Assembly (NCBI GenBank): GCA_013821455.1
Contig: JACDGS010000004.1
Coordinates: 1 to 64,000, forward strand
DNA from: Chthoniobacterales bacterium
GTDB taxonomy: Bacteria > Verrucomicrobiota > Verrucomicrobiia > Chthoniobacterales > UBA10450
Reading direction: 5' to 3'
Length of the DNA stretch: 64,000 nucleotides
Of the stretch, positions 8,918 to 16,785 are shown in pieces (position 1 is the stretch's first letter; every line of letters begins with the position of its first letter). The position numbers and the translations under genes are program-made. The notes under the pieces are model-generated. The model saw only the letters and a list, made by a program, of their open reading frames with translations. It was not told where the DNA came from and searched no databases.

Positions 8918-9442
8918 CTACTTGCTTTGGAATGATCGCTTTTTCGACTCGAGCTCTAACAGAGATTCCTTAGTTTCCAATCCGCCCGCGAATCCGGTGA
9001 GTCCGCCTTTGGACCCGATCACACGATGACACGGGACCATGATAGAGATAGGATTCTTCCCATTCGCCGCCCCGACCGCGCGCACCGCTTTGGGACGGCC
9101 GATCTGCCGGGCGATCTCTCCATAGCTGCGCGTTTCCCCAAAAGGAATCGTCGTTAGGGCCTGCCAGACACTCCTCTGAAATTCGGTGCCGGCGAAATCG
9201 AACGGCAAAGAAAACCGTTCGCGATTTCCGTCGAAGTAACCTTTGAGCTGCTTTTCCGCTTCGAGAAGTACGGGATGGGTTTTGTCCTCGACCAGGGAGT
9301 TGAGTCGGACCCTTTTTGGATCGTCATTCTCCCATAGAATCGCGGCCAAACCGCGATCGCCGGCGACCAGTTTTAGCAGCCCCACCGGCGATTGCATCGT
9401 CCTATACGAATAGGTTGTCCGATTCTTTTGCTTTGTCTTCAT
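8918..9442 (-). CDS. ogt: Methylated-DNA--protein-cysteine S-methyltransferase
   Basis: A 174-residue protein that removes O6-alkyl groups from guanine (and O4 from thymine) by suicidal transfer to its own cysteine. The active-site block is IMVPCHRVIGSKGGLTGFAGG (PCHR cysteine), preceded by the DNA-binding wing GTEFQRSVWQALTTIPFGET. The start is placed at the ATG before KTKQKNRTT; the frame is open 42 codons further upstream, but that part crosses the regulatory palindrome and has no family match. It is divergent from the Ada/AlkA fusion at 9568, so both alkylation-repair genes share one intergenic region and probably respond together. Confidence 0.93.
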   Translation of the reverse strand: MKTKQKNRTTYSYRTMQSPVGLLKLVAGDRGLAAILWENDDPKRVRLNSLVEDKTHPVLLEAEKQLKGYFDGNRERFSLPFDFAGTEFQRSVWQALTTIPFGETRSYGEIARQIGRPKAVRAVGAANGKNPISIMVPCHRVIGSKGGLTGFAGGLETKESLLELESKKRSFQSK

Positions 9443-9477
9443 GGAAGCAATTCTGGTCCGGAAAAAGAAAAGCGCTG

Positions 9478-9526
9478 GCCATTTTCGGACATGGAGATAA
9501 AAAATATTCCTGTGTCCGAAAATGGC
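9478..9526. promoter_or_regulatory. Perfect inverted repeat between ogt and ada-alkA
   Basis: GCCATTTTCGGACA at 9478-9491 is exactly complementary to TGTCCGAAAATGGC at 9513-9526, with a 21-base AT-rich spacer. It lies between the two divergent starts. A dimeric-regulator site or an mRNA hairpin in the 5' leader are the two readings. An AAAGCGC string at 9469-9475 recalls the enterobacterial Ada box, which is weak evidence. Confidence 0.6.
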
Positions 9527-9567
9527 GAGTATCCGGCGAAGGCTGGGTTTACCGTAGTCATTAACCA

Positions 9568-11025
9568 ATGCGAAACCTAACTGAAGATCAAGCCGCCTAC
9601 CGAGCGCTCAAGTCCCACGACCCACGCTTTGACGGTGTCTTTTTCGTCGGGGTCACTTCGACTGGCATCTACTGTCGTCCTATCTGTCCGGCGAAGACGC
9701 CACAGCTCAAGAACTGCCGCTTTTTTCGGAGCGCCGAGGCCGCGGAGAAAGCGCGCTTCCGTCCGTGTCTGCGTTGCCGGCCCGAACTGGCGCCGGGCCA
9801 CGCCCCGGTCGATCAGGCGCATCGCATCGCGCATTTGATGAGTCGCCGAATCGACGAGGGCCTGATCGACGACGGCGCGGGCCTGGAAGAAGTTGCGGCG
9901 CAATTTACGATCAGCTCCCGCCAGTTGCGGCGCATCGTGCAAAAGGAGCTCGGCGTCTCGCCGATCGAGCTAATGCAAACCCGGCGCCTGCTTCTGGCGA
10001 AGCAATTACTAACCGAAACTAGATTGCCGGTAATTGAGATTGCCTTTGCCAGCGGCTTTTCCAGTCTACGCCGCTTCAACGACGCCTTCGGCACGCAATA
10101 TCGCATGCCACCGACCCGCCTGCGCAAACAAGTCGCGGAGCATTCCGCGAAAGTCGACGCAGCCGTGACCTCGACTCTGCAACTGAGTTATCGGCCACCC
10201 TACGATTGGGAGGAGATCTTGAAATTCCTGCACGCGCGTATGGTGACGGATGTAGAATTTGTGAACGAAGAGAGTTATGCGCGGACGGTAGAGCTAGGGA
10301 GATATAAGGGTTGGATCAGAATCACACATGCCCCGGCGAAAAAGTCACTCATGGTCGAATTCACTCACACCCTCGCGCCGGTCCTGCCCGCTTTGTTAGG
10401 CCGACTGCGCAACCTCTTCGATCTTACCGCGCGCCCGGATCTGATCGCGGCACACTTGTTAAAGGATAAGAGACTTAGGAAAAGCGTAACCACTTACCCA
10501 GGACTGCGCGTGCCCGGGGCCTTCGATGGTTTCGAGATGGCGACCCGCGCCATCCTCGGACAGCAGATAACTGTCAAAGCCGCTACGACGATCGCGGGCC
10601 GTTTCGCTGAGCGCTTCGGAGAAAAGATCACGACACCATTTCCGGAGCTGACGCGACTAACTCCTCTCGCGAGCCGCATCGCTAAAGCCACCACCAGCGA
10701 TATCGCCCGGCTCGGCATCGTGAGCGCGCGTGCCAAGAGTATCATAGCCCTGTCACGAGCCTTTGAATCCGGCTTACTAAAACTCGACGCCGATCCGGAA
10801 ACCGATATCCGCCGACTCGCCGCCTTACCCGGCATCGGCCCATGGACCGCGCATTACATCGCCATGCGAGCCTTGCGCTGGCCCGATGCTTTCCCTAAAG
10901 AAGACATTGCCGTGCGCAATAATCTCGGCGGCGTTAGCGCGAAGGAGGCGGAAGAAATATCTCAAGCCTGGCGGCCGTGGCGGAGTTACGCCGTCATGCA
11001 TATTTGGAAAAGCGGTAAAGACTGA
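9568..11025 (+). CDS. alkA: Ada-type regulator / 3-methyladenine DNA glycosylase II fusion
   Basis: A 485-residue fusion. Residues about 1-75 are the Ada metal-binding domain, with the four-cysteine set in GIYCRPICPAK and RPCLRCRPE that takes a methyl group from DNA phosphotriesters. Residues about 85-185 are an AraC-type double helix-turn-helix. Residues about 195-300 are the AlkA N-terminal domain. The rest is the HhH-GPD glycosylase with GIGPWTAHYIAMRALRWPDAF and the catalytic Asp in FPKEDIAVR. One protein therefore senses alkylation, binds promoters and excises 3-methyl purines. It is divergent from ogt, an arrangement seen in other adaptive-response loci. Start at ATG 9568. Confidence 0.93.
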   Translation: MRNLTEDQAAYRALKSHDPRFDGVFFVGVTSTGIYCRPICPAKTPQLKNCRFFRSAEAAEKARFRPCLRCRPELAPGHAPVDQAHRIAHLMSRRIDEGLIDDGAGLEEVAAQFTISSRQLRRIVQKELGVSPIELMQTRRLLLAKQLLTETRLPVIEIAFASGFSSLRRFNDAFGTQYRMPPTRLRKQVAEHSAKVDAAVTSTLQLSYRPPYDWEEILKFLHARMVTDVEFVNEESYARTVELGRYKGWIRITHAPAKKSLMVEFTHTLAPVLPALLGRLRNLFDLTARPDLIAAHLLKDKRLRKSVTTYPGLRVPGAFDGFEMATRAILGQQITVKAATTIAGRFAERFGEKITTPFPELTRLTPLASRIAKATTSDIARLGIVSARAKSIIALSRAFESGLLKLDADPETDIRRLAALPGIGPWTAHYIAMRALRWPDAFPKEDIAVRNNLGGVSAKEAEEISQAWRPWRSYAVMHIWKSGKD

Positions 11026-11260
11026 ATTAGTCATAATGGTCGCATAACTCTTCGCGCGCCATCGCTTCGAGATGCTATACGTGAGTCACGTATGTTCGAG
11101 CACCAGTGTACGGTGCGTCCGACACAAACTTCGCCACTATCGGGCGGCGATTTGGCATGACGTTCTTCCGGTCCGGGCACCAAAGTCTTTTTTTACAACC
11201 GGTCGTGAGACCTGTCGCGCAGCCGCCGCGAGGATGTTCTTACCGGCAGTCCCAAATGAA
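11026..11260. other. Intergenic stretch with no recognised element
   Basis: I see no gene, tRNA or repeat family here between the convergent alkA fusion and the J-domain gene. Confidence 0.5.
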
Positions 11261-11992
11261 CTAACGAGAAGTTGTCACGCGCACTTCCGGACGATAGGTG
11301 ATACGAACAAGCAGGTCGCCGCGACCGCCGCGCGGCTTTGGGATTCCCTGGCCAGTGACACGCAGCATCTCGCCTCGTTTGACACGCTTGGGAATAGTCA
11401 GGCTGAGTCTGTTCCCGGTAGGACCTTCGATCGTTTCCATTCCGCCCGTCTCGGCGCGCCGGGCACTTATATGCAGATCGGTGCGAAGATCCGAGCCTTG
11501 CACCTTGAAACGAAAACCCGGTAGAACCTTTAAGCGTAACTTCACGAAGCCATTTGTCTGGCGTGCCACCCGAAGTCGCGTCCCGGGAGGAGTCATCGCT
11601 GGGAGCGTCACTCGATAAGTCTCGCGTCCACCATCTTGCGCGGGATCGTTGACTCTTACTTCTATCTGCGTTCCGCGAAGAAAGTCTTCGATCCGCAACC
11701 TGACTTCCTGGACGATATCATTTTCGATTTTCGCGCCGCGTCGAGGCGCGGTTAGTTGGCTGGCAAGATCGATTTCTCGGTCGTAAGCGCGGCGGCGAGC
11801 AGGATCGCTCAGGATTTCGTAGGCCGCGTTCAGCGCCTGAATGCGCACCTGCGCTTCATTATCGTTACGGTTTAAGTCCGGATGATAACGCTTCGCCAAA
11901 ACGCGATAGGCATTCCTTATCTCGCTTGACCTACAACTACGAGCAAGACCTAGCGTCGCATAATGATCAAGAGTCGAAGCCTCAGCATCCAC
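11261..11992 (-). CDS. cbpA: CbpA/DnaJ-like J-domain co-chaperone
   Basis: A 243-residue protein. The J domain spans about residues 10-72, with the HPD tripeptide in KRYHPDLNRND that stimulates DnaK ATP hydrolysis. There is no zinc-finger domain. The rest is the DnaJ C-terminal substrate-binding region, including GTRLRVARQTNGF, GSDLRTDLHISARRA and LRVTGQGIPKPRGGRGDL. This J-CTD layout without the Gly/Phe and Cys-rich regions is that of CbpA, a cytoplasmic co-chaperone, though this copy is shorter than the usual ~300 residues. It stands alone. Confidence 0.85.
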   Translation of the reverse strand: MDAEASTLDHYATLGLARSCRSSEIRNAYRVLAKRYHPDLNRNDNEAQVRIQALNAAYEILSDPARRRAYDREIDLASQLTAPRRGAKIENDIVQEVRLRIEDFLRGTQIEVRVNDPAQDGGRETYRVTLPAMTPPGTRLRVARQTNGFVKLRLKVLPGFRFKVQGSDLRTDLHISARRAETGGMETIEGPTGNRLSLTIPKRVKRGEMLRVTGQGIPKPRGGRGDLLVRITYRPEVRVTTSR

Positions 11993-12040
11993 GACCTAAC
12001 GTCGCGAAGCTCCTCGCACAAGGCAATCCCGTCCTATCAC

Positions 12041-12310
12041 CTAACTAACTGCCAGTTTTCCTTCGATGGAATCATCCGATTCGCTGCTCTTCGCTGTGGT
12101 AGAGAAAAACAGGTCTGCGCTCTCGACTAACTCTTTGATCTTCGCGACCGCTTCGTTAGCGCTGAGGTCGGCGCGGTTATCTTCCGGCTGATTTTGATTA
12201 ATAGAATCCACAGCGGGCGCCGCATTTTCGCCGGCGCCTGAGCACCCGGATGCGCTTACTTTCCGCGCGCGAGACTTACTGAGCCGCGCGCAGGAAGACG
12301 GAGCGGAATT
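12041..12310 (-). other. Open frame continuing directly after the amt stop codon
   Basis: Directly after the amt TGA (12311-12313) the same frame stays open for 89 codons, to TAG at 12041-12043. The translation is protein-like, particularly the helix-forming stretch ANEAVAKIKELVESADLFFS and an acidic SSESDDSIEGK, and an ASGC resembles a lipobox. There is no ATG, GTG or TTG in frame. Readings: a stop-codon readthrough extension of the transporter, a separate small gene whose start was lost, or chance. I cannot choose between them from sequence alone. Confidence 0.3.
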
Positions 12311-13534
12311 TCACAACGTCCCGGCATCGTAGGCTTGCTCGCCGTGGAGCGACGCATCCAATCCCAGGTCTTCTTCCTCTTCCGAAACCTTCACACGCGC
12401 GAAGACATTGATCAGTGCGAGCATGACGTAAGTGAAAAGAAAGGCATAAAGCGACGCGCCGATGACAGCCGCACATTGAATGAGAAAGAAATGACTTCCT
12501 CCCTTTAGCAACCCATCAGCGCCACCGGCGTTCATCGCTTTAGAGGCAAAGACTCCGAGTAGGATAACGCCGAGCGCACCACCTATTCCGTGCACGCCCC
12601 ACACATCCAACGCGTCATCCCAACCCAGCTTGTTCTTTAAGTGCACCGCGAGATAGCAGACGACTCCCGCGGCGATGCCAATGAGAGCCGCCGAAGGTAA
12701 CGAAACAAAACCTGCCGCCGGTGTGATCGTCGCCAGGCCCGCGACCGCGCCCGTAAGAAGTCCGACAAACTTAGGTCTGCGCTGCACACTCCATTCAATG
12801 ACCAGCCAGACGATAGCCGCGAACGAAGCAGCCACGTCGGTATTCAAGAACGCGAGGCCAGTAATAGCATTGACGTCTAGCTCACTCCCAGCATTAAACC
12901 CATACCAGCCGAACCATAGAAGACCGGTCCCGATAGCTATCAGTGGGACGCTATTCGGCGGAGACTCACGATCGCGCCGGCGACCGACATAGAATACAGA
13001 GGCAAGCGCGGCGAAACCAGCCGTTGCATGGACCACAATGCCGCCAGCAAAATCTAGCACCCCGTGCTGTGCGAGTAACCCGCCACCCCACACCATGTGC
13101 GCGAAGGGATAATAGACGAGCAACTGCCAAAGGATAAGAAAGAAGAGATAGGCCTTAAAAGTAACTCGGTTAACAAACGCACCCGTGATCAGCGCGGGAG
13201 TAATAATGGCAAACATCATCTGGTAAGCCATAAAGACGAACTCCGGCAGCTTATGATTGCCGGGAAAGGGCGAATTCAAATCGACACCGTGCATGAAAGC
13301 CTTGTCGAGGTTACCGATGAGCCCGCCTAACGAGTCGCCACTGAAGCAGAGCGAGTAACCGCAGATGAACCACATGATGGTGGTTATCCCCATGGAAACA
13401 AAACTCTGGATCATGATGCCAAGAATGTTTCGCTTCCCCGCGAGCCCGCCGTAGAAGAATGCGAGGCCGGGCGTCATGAGCATGACGAGGCTGGTCGCGA
13501 GGAGCATGAAACCGGTCGTTCCTGTATCAAACAT
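12311..13534 (-). CDS. amt: Ammonium transporter
   Basis: A 407-residue inner-membrane protein of the Amt/MEP/Rh family with about eleven transmembrane helices. Family marks include TPGLAFFYGGLAGKRN near the N-terminus, the pore region with FVFMAYQMMFAIITPALITG, DFAGGIVVHATAGFAALA (first pore His) and DDALDVWGVHGIGGALGV (second pore His). It conducts ammonium, or NH3 plus a proton, into the cell. The cytoplasmic tail is acidic (SEEEEDLG). No PII protein gene (glnK) is adjacent, unlike in many genomes. An open frame follows the stop codon, described separately. Confidence 0.95.
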   Translation of the reverse strand: MFDTGTTGFMLLATSLVMLMTPGLAFFYGGLAGKRNILGIMIQSFVSMGITTIMWFICGYSLCFSGDSLGGLIGNLDKAFMHGVDLNSPFPGNHKLPEFVFMAYQMMFAIITPALITGAFVNRVTFKAYLFFLILWQLLVYYPFAHMVWGGGLLAQHGVLDFAGGIVVHATAGFAALASVFYVGRRRDRESPPNSVPLIAIGTGLLWFGWYGFNAGSELDVNAITGLAFLNTDVAASFAAIVWLVIEWSVQRRPKFVGLLTGAVAGLATITPAAGFVSLPSAALIGIAAGVVCYLAVHLKNKLGWDDALDVWGVHGIGGALGVILLGVFASKAMNAGGADGLLKGGSHFFLIQCAAVIGASLYAFLFTYVMLALINVFARVKVSEEEEDLGLDASLHGEQAYDAGTL

Positions 13535-13637
13535 AAGTGCCTTTCAATTTGTTTACGTGATTGTTACAAGGATTAGAAGCCTTTGCCAGCACCATTTATC
13601 GGCCGGGAAGCTCTCCCTCCAACGCGCCAAGCTTAGA

Positions 13638-14444
13638 CTAATGTTCGTTAGCGACCTTCAGCGTTAGAGTAGTAAAATTGCTCCGCCATCCCGGCCCGTT
13701 CCCTGCCCGCTGGAGATGAACGGCAAGAAGGAGCGTCCTCCCGGAACGGGCGAAGGGGATATTGACCCGACCATTTGCGTCAGTCAGGAAAAAAGCCCGA
13801 GGATCGCCCGCGCTTATCCGGCCCACTGCGATATGCGCCAGCGGTGCTCCGTTCTCCAAAAGCTGAAAATCGGCGCTCTGACCCGCACGCAGCGATCCTA
13901 TACTCGTTAGGGGAACGATCTCGAAGGGTAAGCCGACCGGCTTCTTCGATGAATCGCCGCCCTTGTCTTCGCCGGAGCGCAGGAATGTCTTGGCACACTT
14001 GGTGTAGGTTTCGTTCCAGCTTTCCTTGCCACGCAAACTCGCCCAAAGATCGCGCACCTCGCGCGGCGCGTCGATCTCCTCGAAGTATTCCGCTACTTTG
14101 TCCGGGCTCAGCTCGAGAGTCTTTGGCAAGAGCCTCACCCACGCCACGACCAATCCTGGCTTGGGAAAGGTCTGACGGAAGTGAAGCGCGGTTTTGCCGC
14201 GGCTGGGTGTAGCCAGCGCGTCTTCCACCGTGCCGAGACGATAGCGCGCGAGCGCGACGCGCTCCGGTTTGATCGCATATTCGAGCACCGGAAACTTCAT
14301 CCCACTCGTTAGGTTCAAATCCACCTGCTCACCTGGAGTAAGAGCGTCACTGGAGGGCGCCAGCCATGTCTCATGCGCCCGCACCTGCGAGACAGGGATA
14401 CCTAACGAGAAAAGGATAGCTGTTAGTTTAAGCAACGTTTTCAT
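13638..14444 (-). CDS. Exported DUF4198-family protein
   Basis: A 268-residue protein with a signal peptide (hydrophobic residues about 5-19, then VRAHETWLAPSSDALTPG). The HETW opening and the LTSGMKFP block are typical of DUF4198 proteins, which carry Ig-like/carboxypeptidase-regulatory-type beta domains. In other bacteria these lie near nickel, cobalt or other metal transport genes and are thought to be periplasmic. Here no metal transporter is adjacent; the ammonium transporter lies downstream on the same strand. TCGTTAGG motifs occur inside the gene at 13904 and 14305 and near the signal peptide at 14400. Confidence 0.75.
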   Translation of the reverse strand: MKTLLKLTAILFSLGIPVSQVRAHETWLAPSSDALTPGEQVDLNLTSGMKFPVLEYAIKPERVALARYRLGTVEDALATPSRGKTALHFRQTFPKPGLVVAWVRLLPKTLELSPDKVAEYFEEIDAPREVRDLWASLRGKESWNETYTKCAKTFLRSGEDKGGDSSKKPVGLPFEIVPLTSIGSLRAGQSADFQLLENGAPLAHIAVGRISAGDPRAFFLTDANGRVNIPFARSGRTLLLAVHLQRAGNGPGWRSNFTTLTLKVANEH

Positions 14445-14473
14445 GTCTTAACCCATCTCATAAGTGACGTGTT

Positions 14474-14586
14474 GTCATCCCGAGCCGGCGAAGCGAGGCG
14501 AAAGACCTCGCAAGCGTCCCTCGGCGTTACTTGGAAACGCAGGGTCCATAAACGCTTGCGGGGTCCCTCGCTCTGCTCGGGATGAC
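14474..14586. repeat. GTCATCC-type palindromic repeat, copy 2
   Basis: Outer arms GTCATCCCGAGC and GCTCGGGATGAC pair exactly. The inner segment has AGACCTCGCAAGCGTCCCTC against AACGCTTGCGGGGTCCCTCG. It lies between the co-directional DUF4198 and rsmH genes, just downstream of rsmH. Confidence 0.85.
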
Positions 14587-14631
14587 ATGCTCTCTCTGGT
14601 TGTGAGATCGCCCGGAGAATTGACGCGTCCT

Positions 14632-15675
14632 TCATGCACGTCGCGCCCATCGCAGTTTCGCGGAACTGGCGCGTGGATTAGCACGACATTCCTCCCCACT
14701 CGGCCTGACGACTTCGCGCGCAACCTCCGCGTAGTCCCCTGCACGAAGGCCGGCCGAAAACGCCTTCTTCACCCGGCGATCTTCGCCTGAATGAAAAGTA
14801 AGTATCACCGCGCGACCACCCGAGTTTAGACATTGCGGGAGATTACGCAGGAAAGTCTCCAAGGCGGAGAACTCATCGTTCACCTCGATGCGGAGCGCTT
14901 GAAATACCCGACGCACCACCAAGTCGCGCGCTTCCTCTGACTGGCGCGCCGACGCGGCGCGAACTGTATCGGCGAGCATCCGAGTAGTAGGAAAACTCTT
15001 TCCCGCGAGACTTAGCGCCAACGCGGGATTCGATTCATCGGCGTTCTCAAGTAAGAGACGCGCCAGCTTAGCTGGGGATAGCTTTTGCAAAAGGACAGAA
15101 GCCGGCGCGCCGCGTTCTGGATTCATCCGCAAATCGAGCGGCCCCTCGTGCTTGAACGAGAAGCCGCGCATAGGATCGTCGAGCTGCATCGAAGAGACTC
15201 CGAGGTCGGCCAGGATAAGATCGACGCCAGGAATTCCCATGCGCGCGAGGAGTTGAGGTAAGCCGGCGAAGTTGCTCCGCTCGGCGACGAACATAGTCTC
15301 ATCGAAGCCTAACGAGTATAAGCGTGCGACCGTTTTCGGCAACGCGAGCGGGTCGGCGTCGAGGCCAAGTAACCGTCCACCTGGTTGCAGCAGAGGCAGA
15401 ATCTCCTGCGCGTGGCCGCCGTAGCCGAGTGTGGCATCGACCGCGATTTCGCCAGGCTTCGGCGCAAGAGCAGCCAGGACTTCCGCCACCATGACTGGCC
15501 GATGGGAGCCCGCAGGCGTCTTACCGGCCGCGAGCACTTTGGCAATCGTGTCGGCGTATCGCTCGGGCTGGTGTTCCTTGTATTTCTCCGCGAAACCGCG
15601 CGGGTTTTTGCCGCGATAACGCGTCCGGCGAGGAAGGCGGCTGGGCGTAGCGTCGGGAATGAGGTCATCAGACAT
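14632..15675 (-). CDS. rsmH: 16S rRNA (cytosine-1402-N4)-methyltransferase
   Basis: A 347-residue SAM-dependent enzyme that N4-methylates C1402 of 16S rRNA in the P site. Key blocks are SHRPVMVAEVLAAL, the SAM loop VDATLGYGGHAQEIL, LADLGVSSMQLDDPMRGFSF with LDLRM, and the late ILTFHSGEDRRVKKAF. The start is taken at MSDDLIPD; an ATG eight codons upstream is also in frame. The N-terminus has a basic extension of about 55 residues (RRTRYRGKNPRG) before the usual start of the family. It is not in a division/cell-wall cluster here. The motif GCCTAACGAGTATAAG at 15307 encodes LYSLG. Confidence 0.93.
   Translation of the reverse strand: MSDDLIPDATPSRLPRRTRYRGKNPRGFAEKYKEHQPERYADTIAKVLAAGKTPAGSHRPVMVAEVLAALAPKPGEIAVDATLGYGGHAQEILPLLQPGGRLLGLDADPLALPKTVARLYSLGFDETMFVAERSNFAGLPQLLARMGIPGVDLILADLGVSSMQLDDPMRGFSFKHEGPLDLRMNPERGAPASVLLQKLSPAKLARLLLENADESNPALALSLAGKSFPTTRMLADTVRAASARQSEEARDLVVRRVFQALRIEVNDEFSALETFLRNLPQCLNSGGRAVILTFHSGEDRRVKKAFSAGLRAGDYAEVAREVVRPSGEECRANPRASSAKLRWARRA
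15307..15322 (-). repeat. Extended motif inside rsmH (TATACTCGTTAGGC form)
   Basis: GCCTAACGAGTATAAG, the second common long form of the octamer. Close copies lie inside ychF (32360), aroK (59802) and queG (60368), and in intergenic sequence at 63406. Confidence 0.8.
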
Positions 15676-15745
15676 GCAACTTTCGACTAACGAGAACATG
15701 TAACATTCATTCCCGGTTTTTGGAGCCTATCACATGAACACGCGT

Positions 15746-15871
15746 GTCATCCCGAGCGGAGCTGAAGGCGCAGTCGAAGGATCCCGTTGGGTGAGCTGGA
15801 AGAATAGGAGCCGGAGCGACTTGGCCATTTCACGGGATCCCTCGACTCCGCTGCGCTCCGCTCGGGATGAC
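15746..15871. repeat. GTCATCC-type palindromic repeat, copy 3
   Basis: Outer arms GTCATCCCGAGCGGAGC and GCTCCGCTCGGGATGAC are exact inverse complements, and AAGGATCCCGT pairs with ACGGGATCCCT. It lies upstream of rsmH in the divergent rsmH/greB gap. Confidence 0.88.
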
Positions 15872-15966
15872 AGGTAAGTTTGGGAGATAGCCGGGCGGAA
15901 ATGCTAGCCACTCACAAGTGCCATGTAGCGCATGAAATGTGAGTGCCGAAGGATCTTCAGGGTCCC

Positions 15967-16111
15967 GGGGAGCGCACGCGCCTCGCGTGCGGGCGATGGC
16001 GCCCTCGCCATCGCGAACTTGCTTTCCGCGAGAAGCGGCCACAAGTCCTTCGCGCGGAAGTTGGTTTCGGCGAGGGCGCCGAAACCAGCACGCGAGGCGC
16101 GTGCGCTCCCC
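15967..16111. mobile_element. 145-bp palindromic element with 24-bp perfect terminal inverted repeats
   Basis: The first 24 bases (15967-15990, starting GGGGAGCGCACGCG) are the exact reverse complement of the last 24 (16088-16111). Between them lie two further hairpins, GCGATGGCG/CGCCATCGC near 15993-16014 and GTTTCGGCG/CGCCGAAAC near 16064. A second, partial copy opens the window at 4-71. It has no coding capacity, so it is MITE- or REP-like and would need a transposase from elsewhere. It lies beside GTCATCC repeat copy 3 in the same gap. Confidence 0.75.
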
Positions 16112-16295
16112 AGATTCACTACTCGGCGCTTCGAGTGATACGGGGCGCAAGCGTCTCGCAGCGTGTTTCAAAATTCCACAGTCCGGGTTTGCAACGGAGG
16201 ATGCACTTAGGCGACATGAAGCTTTCCTATCAAGCGCGCGGATATGTAGGAGCGACCGCAGGTGCCCGTGGTCTCGTTTATCTTTTGCGTAGGAG

Positions 16296-16754
16296 ATGAG
16301 CAAAGCGTTTACCAAGGAAGACATCGATCCACCCGAGCGGTCAGGCCGTGCCCGATCAGCCGCGGGGCTGCCGCCGGGCGCGACGAATTATATCACGGCA
16401 CGCGGCGCGAAGCGACTAAGAGACCAGTTAGAAAATTTGCGGCGCGCGAACGACAAGGACGAGGAAAAGATCGCACAGCTGGAAGAGACGCTTAAGTCAG
16501 CGTCCGTTGTTACTCCACCTGAGGAGCCAGGGAACGAGGTAGGTTTCGGCGCGAGAGTAACTCTGCGCGACACGCGCGGGCAACTGACGACCTTCCTGAT
16601 CGTCGGAGTGGACGAATTGGCTCTCGACTCCGATACCGTAAGTTGGATTTCGCCCTTGGGAAGAGAGTTACTCGCGGCCAAGCTAGGAGATAGCGTAGCC
16701 TTGCCTGCGAATGCTTCGGCTAAGATAGTAAAGATCGAATATCCTACCGACTAA
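16296..16754 (+). CDS. greB: GreA/GreB-family transcription elongation factor
   Basis: A 152-residue protein in the GreA/GreB layout: an N-terminal coiled coil with NYITARGAKRLRDQLENLRR and a basic acidic-tip region, then a C-terminal FKBP-like domain with VGFGARVTLRDTRGQ, YLIVGVDE-type strand (FLIVGVDELALDSDTVSWIS) and PLGRELLAAKLGDSV. Such factors enter the RNA polymerase secondary channel and trigger cleavage of backtracked RNA. The acidic tip seems degenerate, so it may be a Gre-like inhibitor or a GreB variant. The symbol is tentative. Confidence 0.8.
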   Translation: MSKAFTKEDIDPPERSGRARSAAGLPPGATNYITARGAKRLRDQLENLRRANDKDEEKIAQLEETLKSASVVTPPEEPGNEVGFGARVTLRDTRGQLTTFLIVGVDELALDSDTVSWISPLGRELLAAKLGDSVALPANASAKIVKIEYPTD

Positions 16755-16785
16755 GACCAGAGTCATAGGACGGCGCGGAGAGCGG

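Noticed and set aside
9469-9475. AAAGCGC as an Ada box
   Set aside because: A seven-base word is too short to claim an operator in a distant phylum; mentioned only as a hint alongside the palindrome.
11072-11524. 150-codon plus-strand frame before and across the J-protein gene
   Set aside because: Its second half is antisense to the J protein and its first half shows no domain or coding character.
15939-16299. Overlapping frames of about 70-165 codons across 15.8-16.3 kb
   Set aside because: They are translations of the palindromic elements (words such as SARASRAG and ERTRLAC), open only because the element is GC-rich.
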